Of a stretch of 52,797 nucleotides of DNA, positions 25,532-35,733 are shown piece after piece. Within the stretch, counting starts at the first letter, position 1. Every line of letters starts with the position of its first letter. The stretch comes from Bacillota bacterium (lineage in GTDB: Bacteria > Bacillota > Clostridia > Lachnospirales > Lachnospiraceae). The DNA lies in NCBI GenBank assembly GCA_023386815.1, contig JAEWIZ010000024.1:1-52797 (forward strand), read 5' to 3'. Position numbers and translations under genes: made by a program. The notes beneath the pieces were generated by a model. It was not told where the DNA came from, ran no database searches, and was given only the letters and a program-made list of their open reading frames with translations.

Positions 25532-25562
25532 ATTTTACACCAAAGGAGGTGCTATCACAGGA

Positions 25563-25997
25563 ATGTTAGAGGAAATCAGATTAATTACTAAAAATATTGG
25601 AGAGATTGCCAAATCCTTTCATCTATTATCATGCCACAAATCAAATAATCATAACCTACATCCTGGCCAGCCAAAATTATTATACTTGATTAAAAACCAT
25701 GAGGGTATTTCTCAAAAAGAATTAGCAAAAATGACACATGTGAAGCCATCTACAATTACCGGAACGTTGAATACTCTTGAATCCAGGCATTTTGTCTATC
25801 GCCTGGTAGATGAAACTGATAAAAGAATCATGCGGGTATATCTAACTCCAGAAGGAGTGGACGTCGCCAAGCAAAGTGAAGAGCTTATGAAGAAGTTTTA
25901 TGTATCACTCTTTGAGAATTTTACCAAGGAAGAACTTGACGTAATTTTAACCTTGTCAAATAAGATGATAGATAATTTACACAAGTTTGATGCATAG
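25563..25997 (+). CDS. MarR family transcriptional regulator
   Basis: Dimeric winged-helix regulator of 144 aa. HPGQPKLLYLIKNHEGISQKELAKMTHVKPSTITGTLNTLESRHFVYR, then the wing DETDKRIMRVYLTPEG, are canonical MarR segments. The open frame runs back to 25515, but the only ribosome site (AGGAGG, 25544-25549) lies after that. The ATG at 25563 is chosen despite a long 13-nt spacing. It precedes a two-subunit ABC exporter in the same direction, a very common MarR arrangement, and probably represses it. Confidence 0.85.
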   Translation: MLEEIRLITKNIGEIAKSFHLLSCHKSNNHNLHPGQPKLLYLIKNHEGISQKELAKMTHVKPSTITGTLNTLESRHFVYRLVDETDKRIMRVYLTPEGVDVAKQSEELMKKFYVSLFENFTKEELDVILTLSNKMIDNLHKFDA

Positions 25998-26105
25998 TTT
26001 ACCTGCTGTAAACTCCACTCTGGAACCTGTATTATTTCCATCAAAACAGCAGTGCTTTGGAGTTACACAATAATCTAGAAAATATTAATTAAGAAAGGAA
26101 ATATT

Positions 26106-28349
26106 ATGCTTAAGCTAATGAAATTTTTAAGAAAATCAGTTGGGGCTATCATTATAGTCGTTCTGCTCTTGATTTTGCAGGCTTATACTGATTTATCTTT
26201 ACCTACTTACACCTCTGAGATCGTAAATATCGGTATCATGCGAAGCGGTATTGCCACCTCCGTACCAGAGGTACTGCGTAAAACCGAACTGGATCGGTTA
26301 TCCATGTTCATGACGCAGGAAGAAAAAGATACTGCACTTCCACATTTTACTCTAATGTCAAAAGATAATTACAGTGAAGACCAATGGGATACTTATGTTA
26401 AAACATATCCCCTGCTCGAAACAGAGGAATTATATCTCTTTGACGAGGAAAACATAGACCAGGTGGCTGATTCCTTAGCACTTTCTTCAACCATAGTATA
26501 TCTACTCGAAGGAACGGCCGATACCTCCGTGCAAATGCAGAAACAGATCCTTGCAAACCTTCCTGAAGCGCTAACAAAGAGTGGAGCGGACTTGTTTACG
26601 ATTCTATCTATGCTTCCAGCCCAAAATCAGCAGCAACTTGTTGACGGCATAAGAGATAAATTTAGCCCGATGTCAGATACGATGCTGGTATCCTCTGCTG
26701 CCGCTTACATTAAAACAGAGTATCAAGCCATTGGAATGGATATTGACCAGTTGCAAATTAATTACATCATCAGTGTAGGTTTAAAGATGATAGGTTTTGC
26801 AATGCTAGGTATGGTAGCCTCCATCTTAGTAACATTAATTGCTTCCAGAGTTGCAGCACGCATGGGTCGTGATTTGCGCAGCAATGTATTCCAAAAGGTA
26901 ATATCCTTCTCCCATAAGGAAATGGATCAGTTCTCCACCGCTTCCTTAATCACGAGAAGTACCAATGATATTCAGCAGGTACAGATGCTGATTGTAATGC
27001 TAATCCGTATCGTTATTTACGCTCCTATTTTAGCACTCGGGGGTATTTACAAGGTAGTACAAACAGATACCTCCATGTCCTGGGTTTTAGCAGTTGGTGT
27101 GGGCTCCATATTCCTGCTCATCGGAACCTTATTCGTAGTTGCTATGCCAAAATTCAAGATCATGCAGAAGTTGGTAGATCGCATTAATTTGGTTACCCGT
27201 GAAATCCTTACCGGTCTTCCTGTTATTCGTGCCTTCAGCACTGTAAAGCATGAAGAAGAACGTTTTGATCAAGCAAATTTGAACCTTTCCAGAAATACAT
27301 TATTCGTATCTCGTATCATGACCTTTATGATGCCAATGCTAATGATTATCATGAACCTTGTATCCATCTTAATTATCTGGGTAGGTGCACACGGCATTGA
27401 GGATGGTACGATTCAGGTTGGTGATATGATGGCCTTCATTCAATATACGATGCAAATTATTATGTCCTTCTTAATGCTGACCATGATTTCAATTATGCTT
27501 CCTAGAGCTACTGTTGCTGCAAATCGTATTGATGAGGTATTGTCCACAAAGGCTAGTATCTTAGATCCGGAAAAGCCGGAATCTGAAAATACTATAAAAA
27601 AGGGTGTACTTGAATTTCGTGACGTCTGTTTCAGATATCCAAATGCAGAAGAAGATGTACTGTCTAATATTAGCTTTATCGCAAAGCCCGGTGAAACTAC
27701 AGCAATCATAGGAAGTACCGGCAGTGGTAAATCAACCCTGATCAATCTGATTCCAAGATTCTATGATGTGACAGCAGGAACCATATTACTGGATGGTACT
27801 GATGTAAGAAAGCTTTCTCAGAAGAATTTAAGAGAAAAGCTAGGTTTAGTACCGCAAAAAGGTGTGCTGTTCAGCGGTACCATTGAATCAAATATTAAAT
27901 TTAGTAATTCACAAATGGATGATGAATCCATGAAGAAAGCTGCCCGGATTGCTCAGGCAAAAGAGTTCATTGACAATAAACCGGAAGGTTACGATACCTC
28001 CATCTCCGAGGGTGGTACCAATGTATCCGGTGGTCAGAAACAACGACTTTCGATTGCAAGAGCGATCGCAAAAAATCCTGAATTATACATTTTTGATGAC
28101 AGCTTCTCAGCTTTGGATTACAAGACTGATGCTGCACTTAGAAAAACCCTCAAGGAGGAGCTTTCCGACAGCACTGTTCTGATCGTTGCGCAGCGTATCA
28201 GCACGATTATGAATGCAGAGCAAATCCTGGTTCTGGATGATGGAAGGATCGTCGGAAAAGGAACACATAAAGAGTTAATGAGAGACTGTGAAGTATATCA
28301 ACAGATTGCAACATCCCAATTATCAAAGGAGGAGCTGGAACATGAGTAG
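26106..28349 (+). CDS. Heterodimeric ABC exporter, subunit with degenerate ATP site
   Basis: Type IV ABC exporter half of 747 aa: six-helix membrane domain and C-terminal ATPase. It is longer than usual because about 150 residues, mostly extracellular (about 45-195), are inserted after the first helix. Walker A GSTGSGKST (536-544) and signature VSGGQKQR are intact. The catalytic glutamate is replaced by D665 (YIFDDSFSALD) and the switch histidine by Q696 (IVAQRIST). This is the non-hydrolysing partner seen in LmrCD, BmrCD and TM287/288-type heterodimers. It overlaps the next gene by 8 bp. Confidence 0.92.
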   Translation: MLKLMKFLRKSVGAIIIVVLLLILQAYTDLSLPTYTSEIVNIGIMRSGIATSVPEVLRKTELDRLSMFMTQEEKDTALPHFTLMSKDNYSEDQWDTYVKTYPLLETEELYLFDEENIDQVADSLALSSTIVYLLEGTADTSVQMQKQILANLPEALTKSGADLFTILSMLPAQNQQQLVDGIRDKFSPMSDTMLVSSAAAYIKTEYQAIGMDIDQLQINYIISVGLKMIGFAMLGMVASILVTLIASRVAARMGRDLRSNVFQKVISFSHKEMDQFSTASLITRSTNDIQQVQMLIVMLIRIVIYAPILALGGIYKVVQTDTSMSWVLAVGVGSIFLLIGTLFVVAMPKFKIMQKLVDRINLVTREILTGLPVIRAFSTVKHEEERFDQANLNLSRNTLFVSRIMTFMMPMLMIIMNLVSILIIWVGAHGIEDGTIQVGDMMAFIQYTMQIIMSFLMLTMISIMLPRATVAANRIDEVLSTKASILDPEKPESENTIKKGVLEFRDVCFRYPNAEEDVLSNISFIAKPGETTAIIGSTGSGKSTLINLIPRFYDVTAGTILLDGTDVRKLSQKNLREKLGLVPQKGVLFSGTIESNIKFSNSQMDDESMKKAARIAQAKEFIDNKPEGYDTSISEGGTNVSGGQKQRLSIARAIAKNPELYIFDDSFSALDYKTDAALRKTLKEELSDSTVLIVAQRISTIMNAEQILVLDDGRIVGKGTHKELMRDCEVYQQIATSQLSKEELEHE

Positions 28350-30216
28350 AGAAGAAAATAATACACAATCAAATAGACCTGCTCCTGGCAGGAGAAGAAT
28401 GGGTCCGGGGTTTGGCGGCCCTCCTGGAATGATGCCTGGCGAAAAGGCAAAGGATTTTAAAGGAACCATGGGTAAACTGTTAAAAGTCCTTTCAAGATAT
28501 CGAATTGGATTTTTCATAGCTTTTATCTTCGCAGTCGGCAGCACTATATTCTCCATTATCGGCCCTACCATCATGGGTGATGCTACTACAGAAATAGCCG
28601 AAGGTTTAATGGATAAAATCAAGGGTGGGGAAGGCATTGATTTTACTGCCCTTGGAAAGATCTTACTTACCTTAATCATCATTTATGCTATTAGCTCCGT
28701 GTTCTCCTTTGTCATGGGCTGGGTATTATCCGGTATAGCTATGAAGGTAAGTTATAAGTTTCGTAAGGATATCTCTGAGAAAATTCATCGTATGCCGATG
28801 AACTTCTTTGATACCCATTCCCATGGAGAAATTCTCTCCAGAGTAACAAACGACGTAGATACCTTGAATCAAAGCTTAAATCAAAGCTTAATTCAACTAA
28901 TTACTTCCTCCGTATCCATTGTCGGTGTTCTCATCATGATGCTTCGAATCAATGTTTATATGACCTTGATGGCACTACTTATCTTACCAATCTCAATTCT
29001 ATTGGTAAGCCAGGTGATAAAGAAATCCCAAAAATATTTCAAGCAGCAGCAGGAATATCTGGGGCATGTAAACGGTCAGGTAGAGGAAGTATATGGTGGC
29101 CATACGATCATTAAGGCTTATAACAAAGAGGAAGAATCCTTACAGGAATTCAATGCAAAAAATGAAAAACTATATGAGTCTGCCTGGAAATCACAGTTTT
29201 TATCCGGCCTTATGATGCCAATCATGGCTTTCGTTGGAAATATCGGATATGTTGGCGTAGCCATTCTTGGCGGTTACCTTGTAATAAAGGGTGAAATTAA
29301 GATTGGTCAGATCCAGTCCTTCTTCCAATATATCCGAAGCTTTACACAGCCTATTAACCAGTTAATGCAGGTTGCAAATATGTTCCAGTCCACGGCAGCC
29401 GCTGCTGAAAGAGTATTCGAATTCTTAGATGCAGAGGAAGAGGTGCAAACCGTCCAAAATCCGATATCTACCACTGGCTTAAATGGTAATGTAGACTTTA
29501 AGAATGTTCATTTTGGTTACAATCCTGATAAAATCATTATCAACGATTTCAGCGCTAAGGTATATAAAGGTCAAAAGATTGCAATTGTAGGACCTACCGG
29601 TGCCGGTAAAACCACTATTGTAAAACTGCTAATGAGATTCTACGATATTAACAGCGGTCAAATCCTAATTGACGGTCATAATATACAGGATTTCAACCGA
29701 AGTGATCTTCGTAAATTATTTGGTATGGTACTACAGGATACCTGGCTCTTTAATGGAAGTATTATGGAAAATATAAGATACAGTAAATTAGATGCCTCCG
29801 ACGAGGAAGTTATGAAGGCTGCAAAAGCTGCACATGTGCATCATTTTATCTCCACACTTCCCGATGGCTATCAGATGATACTAAACGAAGAGGCCAGCAA
29901 TGTATCCCAAGGTCAGAAGCAATTGCTTACCATTGCTCGTGCAATTTTAGCTGATCCTAAGATCCTGATTCTTGATGAAGCTACCAGCTCTGTAGATACC
30001 AGAACGGAGCTTTTGATACAAAAAGCGATGGATACCCTGATGAAGGGAAGAACCAGCTTTATTATCGCTCATCGTTTGTCAACAATTCGTGATGCAGACC
30101 TCATTCTCGTTATGAATAATGGTGACATCGTTGAGCAAGGTAACCATGAAGAGCTTCTGGCAAAGGGCGGCTTCTATGCGAACCTGTATAATTCACAATT
30201 TGATAAAACAGCCTAA
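28342..30216 (+). CDS. Heterodimeric ABC exporter, catalytic subunit
   Basis: Exporter half of 624 aa. The N-terminus is unusual, polar and Pro/Gly-rich (SNRPAPGRRRMGPGFGGPPG), before six membrane helices. The ATPase domain is canonical for hydrolysis: Walker A GPTGAGKTT (417-425), Walker B with E546 (ILDEATSSVD) and switch H577 (IIAHRLST). The signature reads VSQGQKQ. The start is ATG at 28342, set by AAAGGAGG in the end of the preceding gene. The Gly/Pro-rich N-terminus is common in clostridial BmrD/LmrD-like subunits. Probable multidrug or peptide exporter under MarR control. Confidence 0.92.
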   Translation: MSREENNTQSNRPAPGRRRMGPGFGGPPGMMPGEKAKDFKGTMGKLLKVLSRYRIGFFIAFIFAVGSTIFSIIGPTIMGDATTEIAEGLMDKIKGGEGIDFTALGKILLTLIIIYAISSVFSFVMGWVLSGIAMKVSYKFRKDISEKIHRMPMNFFDTHSHGEILSRVTNDVDTLNQSLNQSLIQLITSSVSIVGVLIMMLRINVYMTLMALLILPISILLVSQVIKKSQKYFKQQQEYLGHVNGQVEEVYGGHTIIKAYNKEEESLQEFNAKNEKLYESAWKSQFLSGLMMPIMAFVGNIGYVGVAILGGYLVIKGEIKIGQIQSFFQYIRSFTQPINQLMQVANMFQSTAAAAERVFEFLDAEEEVQTVQNPISTTGLNGNVDFKNVHFGYNPDKIIINDFSAKVYKGQKIAIVGPTGAGKTTIVKLLMRFYDINSGQILIDGHNIQDFNRSDLRKLFGMVLQDTWLFNGSIMENIRYSKLDASDEEVMKAAKAAHVHHFISTLPDGYQMILNEEASNVSQGQKQLLTIARAILADPKILILDEATSSVDTRTELLIQKAMDTLMKGRTSFIIAHRLSTIRDADLILVMNNGDIVEQGNHEELLAKGGFYANLYNSQFDKTA

Positions 30217-30250
30217 TGCTATTGATAGCATACTAAAAAACGATATAATA

Positions 30251-30296
30251 AGGAAAAGGCAGGGGATTCATCATTCCCTCGCCTTTCCTTTTATAT
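30251..30296 (+). terminator. Terminator between convergent exporter and ABC-F genes
   Basis: The interrupted stem AGGAAAAGGC-GGGGAT / ATTCCC-GCCTTTCCTT is followed by TTATATTTT. It lies 35 bp after the exporter stop. On the minus strand the stem is followed by a weaker T-rich stretch, so it may serve both convergent genes. Confidence 0.7.
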
Positions 30297-30399
30297 TTTA
30301 CTTAATAAAACTCTCTCCACTACTATTACTTATCTTTTATTTGTACCCTACTAACTATTAGCTCTTTATAACCTTCTGTCATTTATAAAACTATCCGCT

Positions 30400-32220
30400 C
30401 TACTTCTCAGCCTTAGCTGCCTCTATCTGTGCGGCAAGGTCATTTAGGTAGACCCATCGATCCATCTTCTCTTCCAAGGTCTGTTCTAATTCTTCCTTTT
30501 GTTTCATCAGTTCATTCAGTTTTGAATATTCTGTTGCAGCCTTACCCATTGCCTCTTCTGTCTCAACAATTTTATTCTCCAACTCCTCAATCACAGAATC
30601 AATGGTGTCATATTCCTTCTGCTCCTGATAAGAGAATTTAGGCTTGTTGCTCTTCTGCTTCCAGGTAGCAACGCTGGCCTTCTGCTCCTGTTCATTATTT
30701 GTTCCACTGATTGCTGTTTTAGGTGTAATATCTTCCCTTAGGAAACGTGCATCCTGATAATCAGTGAAATTCCCCTCATACTGCTTTATGGTTCCATCTT
30801 CAAAGGAAAAGATTCGTGTAGCAATCTTATCAAGAAAATAACGGTCATGGGATACGGTTACCACAATCCCTGGAAAGGTATCCAGGTAATCCTCTAAGAT
30901 TGTCAGTGTCTGTATATCCAGATCATTGGTGGGCTCATCCAGGATTAAGATATTCGGTGCTTCCATTAAAACCTTTAGTAAATATAATCTTCTCTTCTCA
31001 CCACCGGACAGCTTCGCAATTTGGGTATATTGCATGGAGCTGGTAAATAAAAACTTCTCGCACATTTGAGAAGCTGTCACTGTTCCTTCCGAGGTCTGGA
31101 TGTATTCCGCCGTTTCCTTGATATAATCAATAACCCTGAGCTTCTCGTCCATATATTCATTTTCCTGTGAAAAATAGCCCAGTTTAATGGTTGTACCTGT
31201 TTCAACAGTTCCGCTGTCTGGTTGTATTATTCCAGTTATGATATTGAGTAAGGTTGATTTACCACAGCCATTGGGACCTATAATTCCTATTCTATCCCCG
31301 GGTAATAAAATATAAGTAAAGTCTATAATCAGCTGTTTATTCCCAAATCCCTTACCGACGCTATTAAGCTCAATTGTCTTTTTACCCATTCTGGACGACA
31401 AGGCATTAATCTCTACTTTACCGTCCGCCTCAATGACCTGTCTGTCTCTTAGTTCCTCAAACCGCGCAATATGTGCCTTCTGCTTTGTAGAACGCGCTCT
31501 TGCCCCCCGCTGCATCCACTCCAGTTCTATTCGAAATAAGCTCTTAGCCTTTCGCTCTGTAGCAAGCTGCATATCTTCACGCTCTGATTTCAATTCCAAA
31601 AACCTGGAGTAATTCGCCTGATAGGAATAGATATTCCCCTTATCAATCTCGATAATCTTATTTGTGACCTTATCCAGGAAATATCGATCATGGGTAACCA
31701 TAATAAATGCTCCTCGGTATTTCATAAGATAGTCCTCTAACCACTCCACCATCTCATGATCCAGATGGTTGGTCGGCTCATCCAGAATCAGTATTTCCGC
31801 AGGGGTCAGCAATGCTCGCACCAAAGAAGCACGCTTTTTCTGACCACCGGACAATTTCTCCGGGGAAGCATCTACATCAATAATACCAAGCTTTTGCAGC
31901 ATTGCTTTGGCTTCACCTTCCAGGTTGCGGTATTCTTCCTCTGCCTTTTGATTTAAGACTACGTTCTGGAGAATCGTTAGCTGATCATCAAACACGGGCG
32001 TCTGGGGTAGATATCCGATGCGAACCTTCTTGCCTCTGATGACAGAGCCGCTATCCGGCTCCTCCAGTCCTGCGATCATTCTTAATAAGGTGGATTTACC
32101 AGTACCATTAATACCGATAATTCCGATCTTTTCGCCCTCATTAATGCCAAAAGTTACTTTATCAAAAAGCAAACGCTCGGTATAGCTTTTGCTCATATTT
32201 TCAACTGTTAATAAATTCAT
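30400..32220 (-). CDS. ABC-F family ATPase (Uup-like)
   Basis: Soluble ribosome-associated ATPase type with two ABC domains and no membrane segment, 606 aa. Walker A boxes are GINGTGKST and GPNGCGKST. Signatures KLSGGQKKR and KLSGGEKRR are followed by ILDEPTNHLD and ILDEPTNDLD. The linker between them is rich in Arg/Lys (about 240-275). The C-terminal extension (about 510-606) is a charged coiled coil (SVIEELENKIVETEEAMGKAATEY), as in Uup and YdiF-like members. These act on translating ribosomes; some give antibiotic resistance. It has its own promoter. Confidence 0.9.
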   Translation of the reverse strand: MNLLTVENMSKSYTERLLFDKVTFGINEGEKIGIIGINGTGKSTLLRMIAGLEEPDSGSVIRGKKVRIGYLPQTPVFDDQLTILQNVVLNQKAEEEYRNLEGEAKAMLQKLGIIDVDASPEKLSGGQKKRASLVRALLTPAEILILDEPTNHLDHEMVEWLEDYLMKYRGAFIMVTHDRYFLDKVTNKIIEIDKGNIYSYQANYSRFLELKSEREDMQLATERKAKSLFRIELEWMQRGARARSTKQKAHIARFEELRDRQVIEADGKVEINALSSRMGKKTIELNSVGKGFGNKQLIIDFTYILLPGDRIGIIGPNGCGKSTLLNIITGIIQPDSGTVETGTTIKLGYFSQENEYMDEKLRVIDYIKETAEYIQTSEGTVTASQMCEKFLFTSSMQYTQIAKLSGGEKRRLYLLKVLMEAPNILILDEPTNDLDIQTLTILEDYLDTFPGIVVTVSHDRYFLDKIATRIFSFEDGTIKQYEGNFTDYQDARFLREDITPKTAISGTNNEQEQKASVATWKQKSNKPKFSYQEQKEYDTIDSVIEELENKIVETEEAMGKAATEYSKLNELMKQKEELEQTLEEKMDRWVYLNDLAAQIEAAKAEK

Positions 32221-32275
32221 GTATGTTCTGAACCTTTCCTGTTTATTTCAATGGATTGCCTGTACTCTCCTTCTC

Positions 32276-32304
32276 GTTATATACTATCCAAAGCGAAAAA
32301 TCAA
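32276..32304 (-). promoter_or_regulatory. Promoter of the ABC-F gene
   Basis: On the minus strand TTGATT (32299-32304) and TATAAC (32276-32281) are 17 bp apart, about 55 bp before the start codon. No leader peptide or attenuator of the kind found with resistance ABC-F genes could be made out. Confidence 0.55.
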
Positions 32305-32329
32305 CCTTTTTCCATGCAAAAGCACTTTG

Positions 32330-33319
32330 TTAATTTTCTCTGATATGTGCAAGCAAGGAAATACAACGATATACAAACTCTGAAAGGAAAAGGGGAGCAT
32401 GCCTATAAAAGGCGGAAAATGCTCGCACTTCGAACTTTCTGCTGTCTGGCAATAGAGGATCTTCTTTCCAGGGAGAGTCCTTTACCACCCTTAAGTACTC
32501 CTCTTTCATCGGATGTGTACAATTCTCTTCCCAAGGTCTTCCCACAAGTCCGGTTGTAAAGTGCAAAACCGCCGGGTTCTTTCTTGCTTCTTCTAACTCA
32601 CTCTGCGAATAAAAGCTATCCATAAAATATATTCTCTTAATGGTTTTTGCTGAGAAGGAATATATATTTGAGGTTGCATTATATCTAGGTGCAACAATAC
32701 CTTTCTTATTTTTGCAAACCCCATTAATCGTTCCTTGATCATGGTGGGGTACATTACCGTTAAATTTACGGATAAAACTCATGAAGTGTTCTTCCAAACG
32801 CTGCTCACGCCAACTGGCTAAATTAATGAGAAGGATTCCTGCGTTGACATAATAGTCATCCGGTTCCAAACCAATTTTCTTAAGGAAATAGCTGTCTACG
32901 GTGTCACGAACTCCGGCAACCATGTCGTTCTCCAGATTTGTATTCCAATATTCCATTAAGGAATCTCGTACAATGGTATCACAATCCAAATACAGAATTC
33001 TATCACAATCCTTAGGAATAATGGAGGCTAAAAAAAGTCTGGCATAGGAAGCAACAGCAATCTTTCTAACTCCCATCTGCAAATCCAGACCGGAAACCGC
33101 TACTTCCATGGAATTAAAATATATATCTCGTTTGTTTTGTTCCGCTATAGACTTCAGCTTTTCTTTATTAAGCTGCCCAATACCGCAATCCAGAACATAT
33201 ACTACAATTTCCTTAAACTCCTTATTGGACTGAAACAAAGACAACATGGAAATCCCAAGATATTTCGCATAGTTATCATCTGCTGCATATGCTACACATA
33301 ATTTTTGTTTTTGATCCAT
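32330..33319 (-). CDS. Glycosyltransferase family 8
   Basis: Retaining GT-A transferase of 329 aa. It opens LCVAYAADDNYAKYLGISMLSLFQSN, the classic GT8 start, and has the metal-binding DxD at D112-C-D114 (RILYLDCDTIV). YVNAGILLINLASWRE and HHDQGTINGVC are further GT8 blocks. The ATG at 33319 is preferred because GGAGG lies in the end of the upstream gene. It is the last gene of the long polysaccharide operon. Members transfer glucose or galactose from UDP-sugars; donor and acceptor here are unknown. Confidence 0.88.
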   Translation of the reverse strand: MDQKQKLCVAYAADDNYAKYLGISMLSLFQSNKEFKEIVVYVLDCGIGQLNKEKLKSIAEQNKRDIYFNSMEVAVSGLDLQMGVRKIAVASYARLFLASIIPKDCDRILYLDCDTIVRDSLMEYWNTNLENDMVAGVRDTVDSYFLKKIGLEPDDYYVNAGILLINLASWREQRLEEHFMSFIRKFNGNVPHHDQGTINGVCKNKKGIVAPRYNATSNIYSFSAKTIKRIYFMDSFYSQSELEEARKNPAVLHFTTGLVGRPWEENCTHPMKEEYLRVVKDSPWKEDPLLPDSRKFEVRAFSAFYRHAPLFLSEFVYRCISLLAHIREN

Positions 33320-33320
33320 C

Positions 33321-35699
33321 TTACTTTGTTCCTCCATCATCTGTGCTTTTTTTCACATCCCAACCATTTGCCTTAATCTCATCCTCATGATCAGATAAAT
33401 AATCAATTTGTAGATTATAGGGATTATAGGTGTTCTGTTCCAGGATATAGGCTACATAAATATCATCTTCATAATAGACCTTAAAATTACGTGGATAGAC
33501 CTGTAACATTTTTTGTGCCCAGTAATACGCCTTGGATTCTATAATTGCTCGTTGGAAGAAATAATCCTGAGAGTTTTTCAGATATATAAAATCCATGGCT
33601 GCGTATTTTAAACTAACCTCCACTGGGCCATAGGTATAGTCCTGTAACACCTTCTTTTCAACAAAAAAGAATACATATTTCGTTGGAAATGGAAACGCTT
33701 GCTGATTTCCATCCACCATATCGATGAATTCTGAAAGCTCTGTTTTGCGACCATAATCACGAACATCATAGAACTCCTCTGTTGGCGAAACGATAGTATA
33801 GCTAAACTTCTCATAGGACTTCTTAATATGGCGAGTGAGATATTCGGATTCGTTATAATAAGCCTGGTTAACGTCAAAATATGCATGATACCAGCCCATC
33901 TCCACGATCAAGATTGCCACTAATCCGCATACCCCTAAGGAAAGTACATTTAAAAATTTTCTAAAATAATGATTTTTCCATCCGCCCATGACACGGAAGG
34001 CAAAATCCACCGGCAGCATATAGATTATCCCGATAAAGGGCTCCGCAAAGGTGGAGGCTCTGGCAGCTGCAATTAGCTCAACAATCCCCAAGGTCTGGGC
34101 TGCTCCTATGATGCAAAGAATAATCATATTTAGAATCATTGCAATATAATCGTGTCCGTAGCATCTGGTTTTCCTCCATAGCAACATTAGTAATGCGCAG
34201 AAGAAGCCCGCCAGCATACCAAAGAACATCACCTGTGTCGCACTTCTGCCAAACATGGCCATCAGCCCGAAGTTAAACATTCCTTCAAAGATAAAGATTA
34301 CAATCTCCATCGGTGTCATAGAGGAATAATCCACCTTTGGCACCTTTTCATCTCCACTTTCATCTGTTTCATCCGTATTTGCTGAAGTATTATCTGTAGA
34401 ATTCGTATTCTGATTACTCAAGCCTTGTTTCACAGCCAGCTGATCCTGGTAGTTCGCATCGCTGCCCTTCCATTCCTCATTAGCAATTACACTGGTAGCC
34501 CATTCCATGGATTCCTGAAAAGGAATTCCCACAGCCCGGCAGGCTCCCATCGGTAGAACTGCAATTACCGCTCCCATGATTCCGCAAAACATAATTGGGA
34601 TAAAATACTGTTTCTTAAATATCTTAGGCACATAGGCCAGTCCAATTGCAATAACCAGAAAAACAGCCGCAATAGCGGTATAAAAATGATAAGCTATAAC
34701 AAGCGCAACACACAACATGAGAAGAATTGCTTCCGAAGTGATATATCTTCGATTTATATAGGAATTGATACGGAAAAACCTTCGAAGTCCTGAATCCCGC
34801 TCAATTACAAACTTTTTTCTGTCTTCATGAAGATACCGTATCATAAAATAGGCTAAACCAGCAACGGTGTACATTCCGGCTTCCTGTGGTAAAGAGGCTG
34901 CAAAGCGGCTCTGGTTCAGCATAAAACTAATCGTAATAACTACCGCAATCGGTGTATATTTTGCATAAAATATCTCCTTTGCTAGTAAAAACAACGCTAT
35001 CATTAATAGTACCGTTTGATAAGCACCGGCATAAAGCATAATTTCACGCAAATTAATGCCAGATACAACACGGATAATATACACCATGGCATGCATTCCA
35101 AATGGATAAATACCATCAGAAAATAAGGTGCCATGCTCCAGTTCATAAATCCAGGACTGATGTACCGGAATATCAGAGAATTGATAGCTGTGATAAAGCA
35201 TGACATTATGTGTTAAAAACCAAATATTATAAATAACCAATGCAATAATAAGAATACCTTCCAGCCAGTTGATTTTCAGGTAGTTCCAGATGGGTAAACG
35301 ACGTATCATTTTATAGCAATCCTTTAGGCAGGCTGCCAATCCCTTGGTCACATATTTAAGAAACCGTCCCTCTTTATAAGCATTCCAAAGCTCAAGAATA
35401 AGTTTTCTCCACCGGTGAAATATTTTTTTATCGGAAAAGTTCCAGAGAATTAGAGTGTAAATGAATACGTTGGAGCCAATGATGGTATATCGATTACAAA
35501 TATCAAAAAAGCCAAGTAACAACACTAGATTAATCTGGAGACTGGCCTGCGTGATTACGCAAAACCAGAAACGATAGCCATAGCTCTTCTTTTTCAGGTA
35601 TTTTCTCCATACTATAAGGGGTATTGCAAAATCTCGAATCAAGCAACAGAGTAATACCTTTATCATGGACAGTATATATGCATTCGTATCAACAATCAT
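33321..35699 (-). CDS. Large polytopic membrane protein, GT-C-like glycosyltransferase
   Basis: Protein of 792 aa with roughly 13 hydrophobic segments. After an N-terminal membrane pair and a basic cytoplasmic region (about 93-140), the first external loop reads SYQFSDIPVHQSWIYELEHG, with D176 where GT-C enzymes keep a catalytic acidic residue. A low-complexity Asn/Thr/Asp/Glu-rich stretch (about 430-460) faces outside. The last 150 or so residues are soluble. It is an operon member between flippase and GT8. A lipid-linked-sugar-dependent transferase or polymer ligase is likely, but I do not recognise a named family. Confidence 0.65.
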   Translation of the reverse strand: MIVDTNAYILSMIKVLLCCLIRDFAIPLIVWRKYLKKKSYGYRFWFCVITQASLQINLVLLLGFFDICNRYTIIGSNVFIYTLILWNFSDKKIFHRWRKLILELWNAYKEGRFLKYVTKGLAACLKDCYKMIRRLPIWNYLKINWLEGILIIALVIYNIWFLTHNVMLYHSYQFSDIPVHQSWIYELEHGTLFSDGIYPFGMHAMVYIIRVVSGINLREIMLYAGAYQTVLLMIALFLLAKEIFYAKYTPIAVVITISFMLNQSRFAASLPQEAGMYTVAGLAYFMIRYLHEDRKKFVIERDSGLRRFFRINSYINRRYITSEAILLMLCVALVIAYHFYTAIAAVFLVIAIGLAYVPKIFKKQYFIPIMFCGIMGAVIAVLPMGACRAVGIPFQESMEWATSVIANEEWKGSDANYQDQLAVKQGLSNQNTNSTDNTSANTDETDESGDEKVPKVDYSSMTPMEIVIFIFEGMFNFGLMAMFGRSATQVMFFGMLAGFFCALLMLLWRKTRCYGHDYIAMILNMIILCIIGAAQTLGIVELIAAARASTFAEPFIGIIYMLPVDFAFRVMGGWKNHYFRKFLNVLSLGVCGLVAILIVEMGWYHAYFDVNQAYYNESEYLTRHIKKSYEKFSYTIVSPTEEFYDVRDYGRKTELSEFIDMVDGNQQAFPFPTKYVFFFVEKKVLQDYTYGPVEVSLKYAAMDFIYLKNSQDYFFQRAIIESKAYYWAQKMLQVYPRNFKVYYEDDIYVAYILEQNTYNPYNLQIDYLSDHEDEIKANGWDVKKSTDDGGTK

Positions 35700-35733
35700 C
35701 CTCTACACTCACCTCGCTTCACTGTGTTATTCT

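Larger units (their letters stand above)
25119..25562. other. 444-bp spacer before marR with two large inverted repeats
   Basis: No gene is seen. The stretch carries the 113-bp nested inverted repeat at 25181-25293 and the leader hairpin at 25494-25531. Between them is AT-rich sequence where a marR promoter should lie; TATAAT-like GCTATAATG near 25413 is the best -10 candidate. Confidence 0.5.

Noticed and set aside
30119..30361. Plus-strand open frame crossing the end of the exporter gene
   Set aside because: It overlaps the exporter in another frame, runs through the terminator hairpin, and has no ribosome site.
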